From assembly GCA_947097535.1 (NCBI GenBank), contig CAMURM010000123.1, positions 1 to 5,672 on the forward strand: 5,672 nt of DNA. Reading direction: 5' to 3'. Below are positions 1 to 5,580 of this stretch, piece by piece; positions within the stretch are counted from its first letter, which is position 1, and every line of letters starts with the position of its first letter. The stretch is from an uncultured Selenomonas sp. (GTDB lineage Bacteria > Bacillota > Negativicutes > Selenomonadales > Selenomonadaceae). Both the position numbers and the translations under genes were made by a program. The notes below the pieces were generated by a model. The model saw only the letters and a list, made by a program, of their open reading frames with translations, was not told the origin of the DNA and made no database searches.

Positions 1-28
1 TAGATACAGCGCATCTGTGCAAATCTGG

Positions 29-68
29 GCGACCTCATTTTATCAGCGCTTCCTTAAGCCGCCTTTTT
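29..68 (-). repeat. Shortened copy of CRISPR leader sequence
   Basis: Three blocks match the leader (752-941) in the same order and orientation. Block 1: cgccttttt at 60-68 equals 918-926. Block 2: 43-58 matches 893-908 at 15 of 16 bases (minus strand CTTAAGGAAG, then C or T, then GCTGA). Block 3: gcgacctcatttt at 29-41 matches 800-813 with one base missing. The gap between blocks 1 and 2 is 8 bases shorter here, and that between blocks 2 and 3 about 78 bases shorter. Each block alone could be chance; their collinearity suggests a degenerate or internally deleted leader. Positions 1-28 show no other recognisable feature. No repeat is visible inside the window to its left. Confidence 0.45.
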
Positions 69-441
69 GGTAGCCGTCAAAAATCGTGAGCGCCGTTTGA
101 CGATACGTCGTGCTTTTCCGCAGCTGCTTTTTGATCGCCTGCGCGACGAGCGCCTGCACCAGCAGACCACCGCGCGTCGTGCGCTCGGAGAGCGTGAGCT
201 TATCCGGCGCCCAGCTGTGCGTAAAGAGTCGGTCGCTGACACCGTCGGGCAGCGCCCCGCCGTAGCCGCGCACAGCCTCGGCGATGATCTGCGCCTGCGC
301 CTCATCTGCCATGACCTGCATGACCGGATAAAGCGCGTAGGCGCGGCGCACCGCCTCTTCCACCGGGACGCCTTGGGCAAGCAGCTCTCGGATGTGCAGC
401 TCAAACCACGCGACGACCTCATACGTCGCTTTCAGGTTCAT
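43..441 (-). CDS. Hypothetical protein, 132 aa, possible N-terminal fragment of a MuF-type phage head protein
   Basis: The frame has a good start: ATG 441-439 with GGGGAG (449-454) at normal spacing. The protein has two helical segments (about 6-63) with heptad-like spacing, then WAPDKLTLSERT (77-88), and ends RQTALTIFDGYQKGGLRKR. The series L-S-x-R then RQTA-x(3)-FDGY-x(2)-GG recalls the region before the MuF domain of phage head-morphogenesis proteins, which are normally several hundred residues; I recognise this only weakly. If so, the gene is truncated: TGA and TAA follow in tandem (45-40), after which the same frame stays open to the window edge. The last codons (from about 68 leftwards) coincide with sequence shared with the CRISPR leader, so the natural C-terminus may have been replaced. 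Function is unknown. Confidence 0.5.
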   Translation of the reverse strand: MNLKATYEVVAWFELHIRELLAQGVPVEEAVRRAYALYPVMQVMADEAQAQIIAEAVRGYGGALPDGVSDRLFTHSWAPDKLTLSERTTRGGLLVQALVAQAIKKQLRKSTTYRQTALTIFDGYQKGGLRKR

Positions 442-640
442 GTTCGTTCTCCCCGTACGTCCGCGCCTGCTCGGTGACCGCCGCTACTCTCTCAAGCTCC
501 TCGATGATGGCGTCGTATGTCGCAGGTTCGATGTTCGGCATGTAGGCTTCAAGGACTTTCCGCGCTACCTCCACGTGGTACGTCTTGCTTTCCAAATTGA
601 GGTCGAGAGCGAGCTGCGACTGCTGTAAGCCCTCCGTCAC
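419..640 (-). CDS. Hypothetical protein, 73 aa, probably a 5'-truncated phage-like gene
   Basis: I do not recognise this protein with confidence. It is helical and charged, with a run around ATYDAIIEELERVAAVTEQA (40-59) and an acidic tail (GENEHEPESDV). The start given is a GTG at 640 with no Shine-Dalgarno before it. The frame stays open back to a TGA inside the terminal CRISPR repeat (656-658), only 12 bases of non-repeat sequence beyond the GTG. It therefore looks like the 3' remnant of a longer gene cut at the array edge. It overlaps the next frame by 23 bp, as in compact phage operons. Its make-up and position before a possible head gene would fit the C-terminus of a phage portal protein; this is inference. 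It may not be expressed. Confidence 0.45.
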   Translation of the reverse strand: MTEGLQQSQLALDLNLESKTYHVEVARKVLEAYMPNIEPATYDAIIEELERVAAVTEQARTYGENEHEPESDV

Positions 641-652
641 ATCGGCAATCTT

Positions 653-684
653 ATTTCAATCCACGCGCCCACGAGGGGCGCGAC
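653..684 (-). repeat. CRISPR repeat 2 (terminal, degenerate)
   Basis: Same 32 bp as repeat 1 with two substitutions on the minus strand: a C-to-T change in the hairpin loop and a C-to-T change at the last base (ATTGAAAT). The stem is intact, so the transcript could still be processed. The degeneration marks the trailer end. Confidence 0.9.
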
Positions 685-719
685 CGGAGGCGGACGGTTT
701 CCGTTATGGCAAGCTCGGC

Positions 720-751
720 GTTTCAATCCACGCGCCCGCGAGGGGCGCGAC
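720..751 (-). repeat. CRISPR repeat 1 (leader-proximal, canonical)
   Basis: 32-bp repeat starting GTCGCGCCCCTCGCG and ending ATTGAAAC on the minus strand. Its 5' edge at 751 is the expected integration site for new spacers. Confidence 0.93.
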
Positions 752-776
752 AGTACCTACTCACACGGTCTCCATT

Positions 777-794
777 ACACCGTTTGCACGGTGT
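777..794. promoter_or_regulatory. Inverted repeat (hairpin) in repeat-proximal leader
   Basis: Perfect 7-bp inverted repeat: acaccgt (777-783), 4-base loop ttgc, acggtgt (788-794). On the minus (array) strand the RNA loop would be GCAA, a GNRA-type tetraloop, 25 bases before the first repeat. On the plus strand the stem runs into TTTT (795-798), so in that direction it looks like a short intrinsic terminator. It may be an integration or structural element of the leader, or a block to antisense transcription entering from the array side; the sequence does not decide. Confidence 0.5.
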
Positions 795-847
795 TTTTCG
801 CGAACCTCATTTTGAGTCGTGTTCTTGTAGGCATTTCTCGCCGAAAA

Positions 848-876
848 ACCTTATGTGTGATACATGTTCGCATCAA
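848..876 (-). promoter_or_regulatory. Possible array promoter in leader
   Basis: On the minus strand, TTGATG (871-876) resembles a -35 box and TAAGGT (848-853) is a poor -10 box, 17 bases apart. Transcription would start near 841 and run through the array. The -10 match is weak, so this is only a candidate. Confidence 0.25.
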
Positions 877-941
877 AGAATCACTGATAAATTCAGCACT
901 TCCTTAAGATTTTCCGACGCCTTTTTACGAACGCGAAGTTC

Positions 942-1232
942 CTACAGCATAAGTGTCCCTTCAGCTTCGTAACTTGGTTTTGCGCCGATGTGCTGCGTTT
1001 TTCCCGTGTATTTATTGCCCAGATTATAGAAGCGCAGGCTGTCTTTTTCCGGGTCAATCAGCGTGGTCAATTCGTGCCGCAGGGCGCAGAACTGGGCTTC
1101 ATCGAGGACGCATTCAAACACGGAATTTTGCACGCGCTGGCCATGGCGCACGCAGCATTTTGCCACTTTTCTTAGGCGTGTGCAGCCGGCGGGTGTTTCT
1201 GTATTGACATCGTATGTCACGAGAATCAGCAT
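942..1232 (-). CDS. cas2: Cas2, type I-C adaptation protein
   Basis: 96-residue Cas2, the ferredoxin-fold dimer that bridges two Cas1 dimers and measures spacer length. It begins MLILVTYDVNTETPAG, with the conserved Asp at position 8, and has GQRVQNSVFEC (31-41), DSLRFYNLGN (64-73) and GAKPSYEAEG (83-92), the hallmark strings of type I-C Cas2. An upstream in-frame ATG at 1250 would add six residues (MEVGGG), but those codons contain the Shine-Dalgarno GGAGGTG (1242-1248), nine bases before the ATG at 1232, so I take 1232 as the start. It is the last gene of the cas operon. The stop TAG (942-944) faces the leader, and I see no clear intrinsic terminator between them, so cas transcripts may run into the array. 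Confidence 0.96.
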   Translation of the reverse strand: MLILVTYDVNTETPAGCTRLRKVAKCCVRHGQRVQNSVFECVLDEAQFCALRHELTTLIDPEKDSLRFYNLGNKYTGKTQHIGAKPSYEAEGTLML

Positions 1233-1241
1233 TCCACCGCC

Positions 1242-1248
1242 CACCTCC
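1242..1248 (-). promoter_or_regulatory. Ribosome binding site fixing the cas2 start
   Basis: GGAGGTG on the minus strand, nine bases upstream of the ATG at 1232. It lies inside what would be the coding sequence if the upstream ATG at 1250 were used, and so supports the 96-residue Cas2. Confidence 0.75.
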
Positions 1249-1261
1249 ATGTTCTATGAAC

Positions 1262-2293
1262 CTATTTCCACAAGAACGCCGGATATTCCTCCAAATCGCC
1301 GCGCAAATATCTTGCGAGAAGCAGCGATTGGACATGGGGTACGAGTCCCCACGAAAGTTTTTCCTTGAGAAAGGGGTGCGTGATCTGCTCCCGTTTCCTA
1401 TCCTGCCATTCCTTCAAAACGACCTTTCGACCTGTATCGCTGAGCCAGACGGCGCCGTTTTCCTTTTTCTCGAAATGCTCCGGCTGGATGATGCGATTGT
1501 TGATCAATGTGAGCACGAGGCGGTCAACGAAGAGGCTGCGCAGTTCTTCCATGAGGTCGAGCGCCAGAGATTCTCTTCCCGGGCGGTCGCGGTGCAGAAA
1601 ACCGACATACGCATCGAGTCCCACGCCTTCCAAAGCGGAGGCGCAGTCATGCGCCAGCACGGTATAAAGGAACGACAGCATGGCATTGACGCGATCAAGC
1701 GGCGGACGCTTGAGGCGGCCTTCCATGGAAAACTCCGCTTTATTCTGCAAAATGAACTGGTCGAACAGCGCGAAGTACAGGTGTGCAGCATTTCCTTCGA
1801 TGCCGCGCATCTCGTCGAGCGACTGCGTCCGGCGCAAGGTATGCAGGCTGCTTTTGAGCTCCGCGCTCACCTGTGCGAGCGCCGTCAGATCCAAACTCAG
1901 CGGATGATCGCGCTTCATTCTCTCGATGATCGTGCGCGTGTTGAAGATTTTGCCGAAAAGGAAATTGGCTGCAAGTCTCGCACTCTCCACCTCGTCTTCC
2001 GAGCGCCGATACTGCTCTTTTCGCAGGAGCACGTTACCTCGCACCTCGCCGCAGGAGCGCGCGAGGAAGCGTCCGCGCGGGCTGAAGAAGCAAAGGCCGA
2101 TTTTCGCCTGCGCGCAGGCGCCCATCAGGGCGGGACTTGCGCCCTTGTAGGTGAAGCAAAGTATATTTTCCAAAGTGAGCAGCGGTATTCGCCCCAGCAC
2201 TTTTTCTTCCTGCAGCACGACGACATTTTCATTTTCGAGCGCGACATAGGCGTCTTCGGTCAAAACGAAAAGGGTATTGAGCATATGGCGCAT
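1262..2293 (-). CDS. cas1: Cas1 CRISPR integrase, type I-C
   Basis: 343-residue Cas1, the metal-dependent integrase that inserts prespacers at the leader-repeat junction with Cas2. Conserved active-site region: E166 in RGIEGNAAHLYF, H234 in GLDAYVGFLH, and the acidic D246/E249 in LALDLMEELR, so the catalytic triad is intact. The N-terminal beta-rich domain (1 to about 85) and the FNTRTIIERMKRDH helix (117-130) are typical of the I-C branch. I chose the ATG at 2293 because AAGGGG (2302-2307) precedes it at normal spacing and the resulting MRHMLNTLFV matches the usual MRKLLNTLYV-type start; the ATG at 2284 (M4) is too far from that site. It lies 3 bp after cas4 and 29 bp before cas2. Confidence 0.96.
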   Translation of the reverse strand: MRHMLNTLFVLTEDAYVALENENVVVLQEEKVLGRIPLLTLENILCFTYKGASPALMGACAQAKIGLCFFSPRGRFLARSCGEVRGNVLLRKEQYRRSEDEVESARLAANFLFGKIFNTRTIIERMKRDHPLSLDLTALAQVSAELKSSLHTLRRTQSLDEMRGIEGNAAHLYFALFDQFILQNKAEFSMEGRLKRPPLDRVNAMLSFLYTVLAHDCASALEGVGLDAYVGFLHRDRPGRESLALDLMEELRSLFVDRLVLTLINNRIIQPEHFEKKENGAVWLSDTGRKVVLKEWQDRKREQITHPFLKEKLSWGLVPHVQSLLLARYLRGDLEEYPAFLWK

Positions 2294-2296
2294 ATC

Positions 2297-2956
2297 TCAC
2301 ACCCCTTTCAGCGCAGCCGCATAATAGCCATCCACAGCCGCCGTTTTTTCCAGCTTCGGCAGGCACAGATCTTTCAGAGAACAGCTGCGGCATTTCTTCG
2401 TCGCTTTTACCTTCGGGGTAACGCCGCGCGAAAAGGCTTTGTGCATTTCATCGAGCGCCTGCAGCACTTCTTCGCGCAAAGATTGCGTGATTTCCACCTT
2501 CTGGCGCCGATGGATTTCGTCGTAAAAGAGATACCCCAACGGAATCCGACAGCAAAGCATTTCTTCAAGGCAGAGCGCCTGCAGGACGAGCTGGGAAACA
2601 TCTTCTTCGCCGTCTTTCGGCTTGCCTCGCTTGTACTCGATGGGTACAGGGCGCCAAAAGCCTTCATGCCCATGCAGGCGGGCGCCGACGCTTTCCCGAT
2701 GAAATTCCACGACATCCGAAACGCCGCTCACGCCGAGCTTTGCCGAAGATATACGCAGAGCTCGCGCTATGAGCAAATCGCCGCGCGACTCGCGCAGGCT
2801 GCCGTCGTGGCACTTCTCATGGACGATCTGCCCTTCGACGGTGTGCAGGTTTTCCTGCCACTGCTGCTCGATGTGGATGAGTGCCCATTGCCTGCGGCAA
2901 AAGAGGAAATGCTGGATGCCGGCGACATCCAGCCACTCCTCTTCCCGATACGCCAT
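2297..2956 (-). CDS. cas4: Cas4 RecB-like exonuclease of spacer acquisition
   Basis: 219-residue PD-(D/E)XK (RecB-type) nuclease with an iron-sulfur cluster. In type I-C, Cas4 associates with Cas1-Cas2, recognises the PAM end of prespacers and trims them before integration. Visible residues are cluster cysteines C20 (FLFCRRQW) with C189, C192 and C198 (KKCRSCSLKDLC), and nuclease residues H46 (VEGQIVHEK), D81 (GVSD), E107 and K109 (PIEYKRGK), then a Q-rich helix (Q122, Q126). All key positions are present, so the enzyme should be active. The start overlaps the cas7 stop by one base (TGATG). I see no good Shine-Dalgarno before it, so translation probably depends on coupling to cas7. The stop at 2297-2299 is 3 bp before cas1. 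Confidence 0.95.
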   Translation of the reverse strand: MAYREEEWLDVAGIQHFLFCRRQWALIHIEQQWQENLHTVEGQIVHEKCHDGSLRESRGDLLIARALRISSAKLGVSGVSDVVEFHRESVGARLHGHEGFWRPVPIEYKRGKPKDGEEDVSQLVLQALCLEEMLCCRIPLGYLFYDEIHRRQKVEITQSLREEVLQALDEMHKAFSRGVTPKVKATKKCRSCSLKDLCLPKLEKTAAVDGYYAAALKGV

Positions 2957-3840
2957 CAGCGCATGCGCGTGCAGGTCACGCCTTCGGGCAGATCTGCCTC
3001 GTCAACGGTGACTTCATAGTCCTGATAGCTGCGCGCCGGCTCATCCGCCACCTTCTTTTTGACATGGACGCGCTCAAAAAGCTGATAGGCGGGCGCATTG
3101 CCAAGCTCGCTTTCGTGGCGGAAGACGATGAGCTCGCGCGTCGCCATATTGCCGCGCGCCGCCGAGCGGTCGAGTTCGAACATACGCAGGATCGCCTGCC
3201 ACAGAAGAGCCAGATCCTCTTCGGAGAAGTCCGTCGTCTTGCGCGCGAGGTTTGCCGAGACATAGCCTTCGACCTTATAGAGCGCGTAGGGTACGATGAA
3301 CTTGCGGCCGATTTCCGTCTTCTTCGTCTGCGCATCCTTGATCGTCGTGATCGCCGTGCGCGTGATGGTAATCTCCTGCGGCAGAATGGGATCGATGCTG
3401 CGCGCAAAGCCGAGCTGCACGGGACCGCGTACCTGCCCGCAGTTCAGCGCTCCCTGCACGAAGGTCGTCATGACGGCGCCGAAAGTGCGGATATCGAAGA
3501 AATTGCTGCACATGAAGTCGCGAATCTTGCCGTCGATCGCAGGATCTGAGGCCTTGACCTTCTTGATGTCCTTGATGCCGAGGTAGTCACAGGCCTCTTG
3601 GTCGCTTTGAGCGAGCGGCACGTTTTCCTTGATGTAAATGCGATAGCCCGGCTTCCCTTCCTGCGCCGTTTCCACGTAGTTGCGAATCTTCCGCTTGAGG
3701 CAAACGTCGGTGACCAGTCCGTGTCCGGTCTCTTGATCGACGCGCGGCATATTGCCCGCATCGGGATCGCCGTTCGGATTGCCGTTTTCGATATCAAAAA
3801 GAATGACAAAATCATACCGATTTTTGATTGCTTCCGCCAT
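2956..3840 (-). CDS. cas7: Cas7 (Csd2), type I-C backbone subunit
   Basis: 294-residue protein of the Csd2/Csh2 Cas7 family. In type I-C, several copies form the helical backbone along the crRNA spacer and hold it for base pairing with target DNA. Diagnostic features are the N-terminal RRM strand and loop FDIENGNPNGDPD (15-27), the TDVCLKRKIRNYVE helix (44-57), FFDIRTFGAVM (114-124), GQVRGPVQLGFARSIDPI (135-152) and RKFIVPYALYKVEGYVS (179-195). The start ATG (3840-3838) comes immediately after the cas8c TAA and is served by AAGGAGG at 3849-3855, one of the strongest ribosome sites here; this suits a subunit needed in many copies. The stop TGA shares its A with the cas4 ATG. The protein looks intact. 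Confidence 0.95.
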   Translation of the reverse strand: MAEAIKNRYDFVILFDIENGNPNGDPDAGNMPRVDQETGHGLVTDVCLKRKIRNYVETAQEGKPGYRIYIKENVPLAQSDQEACDYLGIKDIKKVKASDPAIDGKIRDFMCSNFFDIRTFGAVMTTFVQGALNCGQVRGPVQLGFARSIDPILPQEITITRTAITTIKDAQTKKTEIGRKFIVPYALYKVEGYVSANLARKTTDFSEEDLALLWQAILRMFELDRSAARGNMATRELIVFRHESELGNAPAYQLFERVHVKKKVADEPARSYQDYEVTVDEADLPEGVTCTRMR

Positions 3841-4203
3841 TTACTTTTCCTCCTTCTTTTCGTACCGCTTCTGCTTCTGATGATAGTAACCAAGGATAAA
3901 TACGCCCTGCTCCTCAAGTGGCAAATGGCGCGGCATATCCTTGGCGTCCAACTTTCCCATGATCTCCGACAGCTTCTTGTCCAAATAGACTCTGGGAGCC
4001 ATTTCCAACTTTTTCAAGTGATGAAGCGCGAGCTTCTGCAGCATCGGGAACACATGCGCCGGCGTTCCACAGGCAGAATCAAAGAAACGGTCGCGAATCG
4101 TCGCCTTGATCTCAGGATTCGCCTTCTCCTGCACCTCTTCCAAGACGGCGAACCAGCGTCCGAGCAAATAAGCAACATCGGTCGAGTTTTCATCTAATGC
4201 CAC
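3841..4203 (-). CDS. cas11c: Cas11c small subunit from internal start in cas8c (predicted)
   Basis: In-frame internal start within cas8c: GTG at 4203-4201 (Cas8c codon V460) preceded by GGGAGG (4213-4218) with a 9-base spacer, as good a signal as those before the annotated genes. It would give a 120-residue helical protein beginning ALDENSTDVAYLLGRWF after the initiator. It is established that several type I-C (and I-B and I-D) large-subunit genes produce the small subunit Cas11 by internal translation of their 3' end, and two Cas11 copies line the belly of the I-C complex. The size and position here fit that. An alternative start is ATG 4230-4228 (M451), but I see only weak Shine-Dalgarno complementarity before it. 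The prediction is from sequence only. Confidence 0.7.
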   Translation of the reverse strand: MALDENSTDVAYLLGRWFAVLEEVQEKANPEIKATIRDRFFDSACGTPAHVFPMLQKLALHHLKKLEMAPRVYLDKKLSEIMGKLDAKDMPRHLPLEEQGVFILGYYHQKQKRYEKKEEK

Positions 4204-5580
4204 AGCGATCTTCCTCCCTCGATTTCGCATCAAATATGCTTTCAAAAAGCCGGCGCGCCTTGCATTGATTTTCCGCTCTCCCTGCTCCGCATGAATGCGC
4301 AGCAAAATGTTTTGGAATACGGACACGGGATACTTGCCGCCGGTCAAAACGGCCCGCAGCATAGCTCCTGCCATGATGGGAGAGGCCATCTTCACCTTGG
4401 CGTTTGGATTCACCGTTTCACGCAGAAGCTCCCACAACGGCACATTGCTGCGCGTCTCCCAGCTCGGGCGGACAATCTTCATCTGCTCCATGTGCAGGGC
4501 GAGATTCCTCAAGAAATCCCCGAAAGAACCCTGCAGGAAGAAGCGTACGGAAAGCCGCGCCGCATTGGGCGCCAGCCCCAGGATATAAAAAGGATTGGCA
4601 TAGGAGATTGCCACGCCCTCGTAGTCGATAGCCGCCCCTGCCTGCACCTTTTTCAGCACGGCGTCAAGCAAGTCGTCGGTCATCTTATCTTCATCGCCGA
4701 AAAGCATGCCGCAAAGCAAGTCTTGTGCCGCCTCGCTCTCCTCCTCGGCCCAATAGACCATCGTCGTGTCGCCTATGATTTTCGTATGTTCGCGATCAGC
4801 AAGCAGAGCGTTGAGCGCCGTGCCGTAAGCAAAAGCCGCCTTCTTCGATACGGGCGCGTTACCGCCCTGCTCGCCGTCGTGACCGTAGGATTCGTAGGCA
4901 TTGGCATTGAAGGAGACGAGCATGGCTCCCGTTGCTTGAGCGCCTGTGATGCCCTTGAGCGCCGGATGCTTGACAGCGATCGGCGCCAATGTGCCCGTCA
5001 CGAGACAGCGGCGCTCTTCCTCAGCGCCGCTCGCATCAAGATGCGTTTCCCATGCCTCACGCACGGCCGGCTCTTCGTGCACAAAGGTGCTGTCCACACG
5101 GAATACGAGATTCGCCCCGGCAAGAATCTCATCGGCATAGGGCGCGAGAGCCGGATGCGTGTGCACCATCGATTCACCGCCCTGCCAGTGCCCGAAAAAA
5201 GCGATGACAGCGCGAGCAGCGTCCGACGCAGCACCATCCAGGATCTCCTCGTGCAGGGCCTTCGCAGCCGCAAAACATTCTGCCGTACGCTTGGGCTTTC
5301 CTTTCAGATCAGCCCCTAAAAAATACGACGAATTATCGCAAAGGAAAAACGGGGCTATGCCAACCGTTCTCGTTTCTCCTGCCGGAACAATAAGTTCCTG
5401 CGGTCGATCCACTTCCTTCTTGCCGCGCAAAACCTTCTGGATGAGCGGCAATACTTGAAGCAATTCTCCTTCTTTGGAAAGCAAGAGCGCAAAGGAAACA
5501 TTACGCTTCTCCCAACCATCTCTGGGCAACCGTCCCTCTTTGCACTCCGTCTCATATCTTTCAACCAGTGCTTGGAGCAT
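3841..5580 (-). CDS. cas8c: Cas8c (Csd1), type I-C large subunit
   Basis: 579-residue protein, the usual size for Csd1/Cas8c. In type I-C this is the large subunit of the crRNA complex, recognising the PAM on invading DNA and recruiting Cas3. Family-like stretches include the start MLQALVERYE, GDTTMVYWAEE (270-280), SPIMAGAMLRAVLTG (400-413), and YLLGRWFAVLEEVQ (471-484) in the helical C-terminal part. The start at 5580 follows the cas5c TGA with no gap and has GAGGTG nine bases upstream. The stop TAA (3841-3843) directly abuts the cas7 ATG, and AAGGAGG (3849-3855), within the last cas8c codons, serves as the cas7 ribosome binding site. The C-terminal 120 codons probably also encode Cas11c from an internal start, listed separately. 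No frameshift or internal stop is seen. Confidence 0.95.
   Translation of the reverse strand: MLQALVERYETECKEGRLPRDGWEKRNVSFALLLSKEGELLQVLPLIQKVLRGKKEVDRPQELIVPAGETRTVGIAPFFLCDNSSYFLGADLKGKPKRTAECFAAAKALHEEILDGAASDAARAVIAFFGHWQGGESMVHTHPALAPYADEILAGANLVFRVDSTFVHEEPAVREAWETHLDASGAEEERRCLVTGTLAPIAVKHPALKGITGAQATGAMLVSFNANAYESYGHDGEQGGNAPVSKKAAFAYGTALNALLADREHTKIIGDTTMVYWAEEESEAAQDLLCGMLFGDEDKMTDDLLDAVLKKVQAGAAIDYEGVAISYANPFYILGLAPNAARLSVRFFLQGSFGDFLRNLALHMEQMKIVRPSWETRSNVPLWELLRETVNPNAKVKMASPIMAGAMLRAVLTGGKYPVSVFQNILLRIHAEQGERKINARRAGFLKAYLMRNRGRKIAVALDENSTDVAYLLGRWFAVLEEVQEKANPEIKATIRDRFFDSACGTPAHVFPMLQKLALHHLKKLEMAPRVYLDKKLSEIMGKLDAKDMPRHLPLEEQGVFILGYYHQKQKRYEKKEEK
4213..4218 (-). promoter_or_regulatory. 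Internal ribosome binding site for Cas11c
   Basis: GGGAGG read on the minus strand, nine bases before the in-frame GTG at 4203. It lies inside cas8c, where it encodes part of the run R-G-R-K before V460. This site decides the likely Cas11c start in favour of V460 over the nearby ATG M451. Confidence 0.6.

Larger units (their letters stand above)
653..751 (-). CRISPR. Type I-C CRISPR mini-array: two repeats, one spacer
   Basis: Two 32-bp repeats (720-751 and 653-684) flank one 35-bp spacer (685-719). Read on the minus strand each repeat starts GTCGCGCCCC and ends GTGGATTGAAA(C/T), the typical I-C repeat. A 7-bp stem CGCGCCC/GGGCGCG with a 5-base loop provides the Cas5c processing site. The array is read from the minus strand, like the cas genes, with the leader at 752-941. 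The leader-side repeat is taken as canonical; the far repeat differs at two positions, as expected at the trailer end. No further repeat is found at the expected distance on either side within the window. The spacer length is normal for type I-C. Confidence 0.93.
752..941 (-). promoter_or_regulatory. CRISPR leader between cas2 and the array
   Basis: Non-coding, relatively AT-rich stretch of 190 bp, separating the cas2 stop from the first repeat in the reading direction. It should hold the array promoter and the sequence read by Cas1-Cas2 during integration. The call as leader rests on its position and on the repeat polarity: the intact repeat faces it and the degenerate repeat lies at the far end. 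Inside it are a weak promoter-like pair (848-876), the element at 800-813 (minus strand AAAATGAGGTTCGC) and a 7-bp inverted repeat (777-794). Parts of it (800-813, 893-908, 918-926) recur in order at the left window edge. Confidence 0.8.

Noticed and set aside
67..477. 136-codon plus-strand frame opposite the 132-aa minus-strand frame
   Set aside because: The minus-strand frame has a good ribosome site and protein-like composition; the plus-strand one is Arg-rich and reads as its shadow.
585..815. Plus-strand 76-codon frame across the CRISPR repeats (with STRPRGAR repeated)
   Set aside because: The repeated peptide is just the CRISPR repeat translated; a common false gene call over I-C arrays.
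787..818. Possible third CRISPR repeat one spacer length from repeat 1 on the leader side
   Set aside because: The sequence there shows no similarity to the repeat; it is leader with a hairpin.
1233..1250. Upstream ATG at 1250 as the cas2 start
   Set aside because: The extra six codons contain the Shine-Dalgarno that serves the ATG at 1232, and family members begin at the M-L-(I/V)-L-V-T-Y-D sequence.
1214..3019. 601-codon plus-strand open frame opposite cas1, cas4 and the end of cas7
   Set aside because: It is antisense to three well-identified cas genes, its translation resembles no family I know, and long antisense frames are common opposite GC-rich coding sequence.
2881..3549. 222-codon plus-strand open frame opposite cas7 and the start of cas4
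   Set aside because: Arg-, Ala- and Asp-rich antisense shadow of cas7 without a recognisable family.
4291..5319. 342-codon plus-strand open frame opposite cas8c
   Set aside because: Antisense shadow of Cas8c; low-complexity, His- and Arg-rich translation with no recognisable domain.
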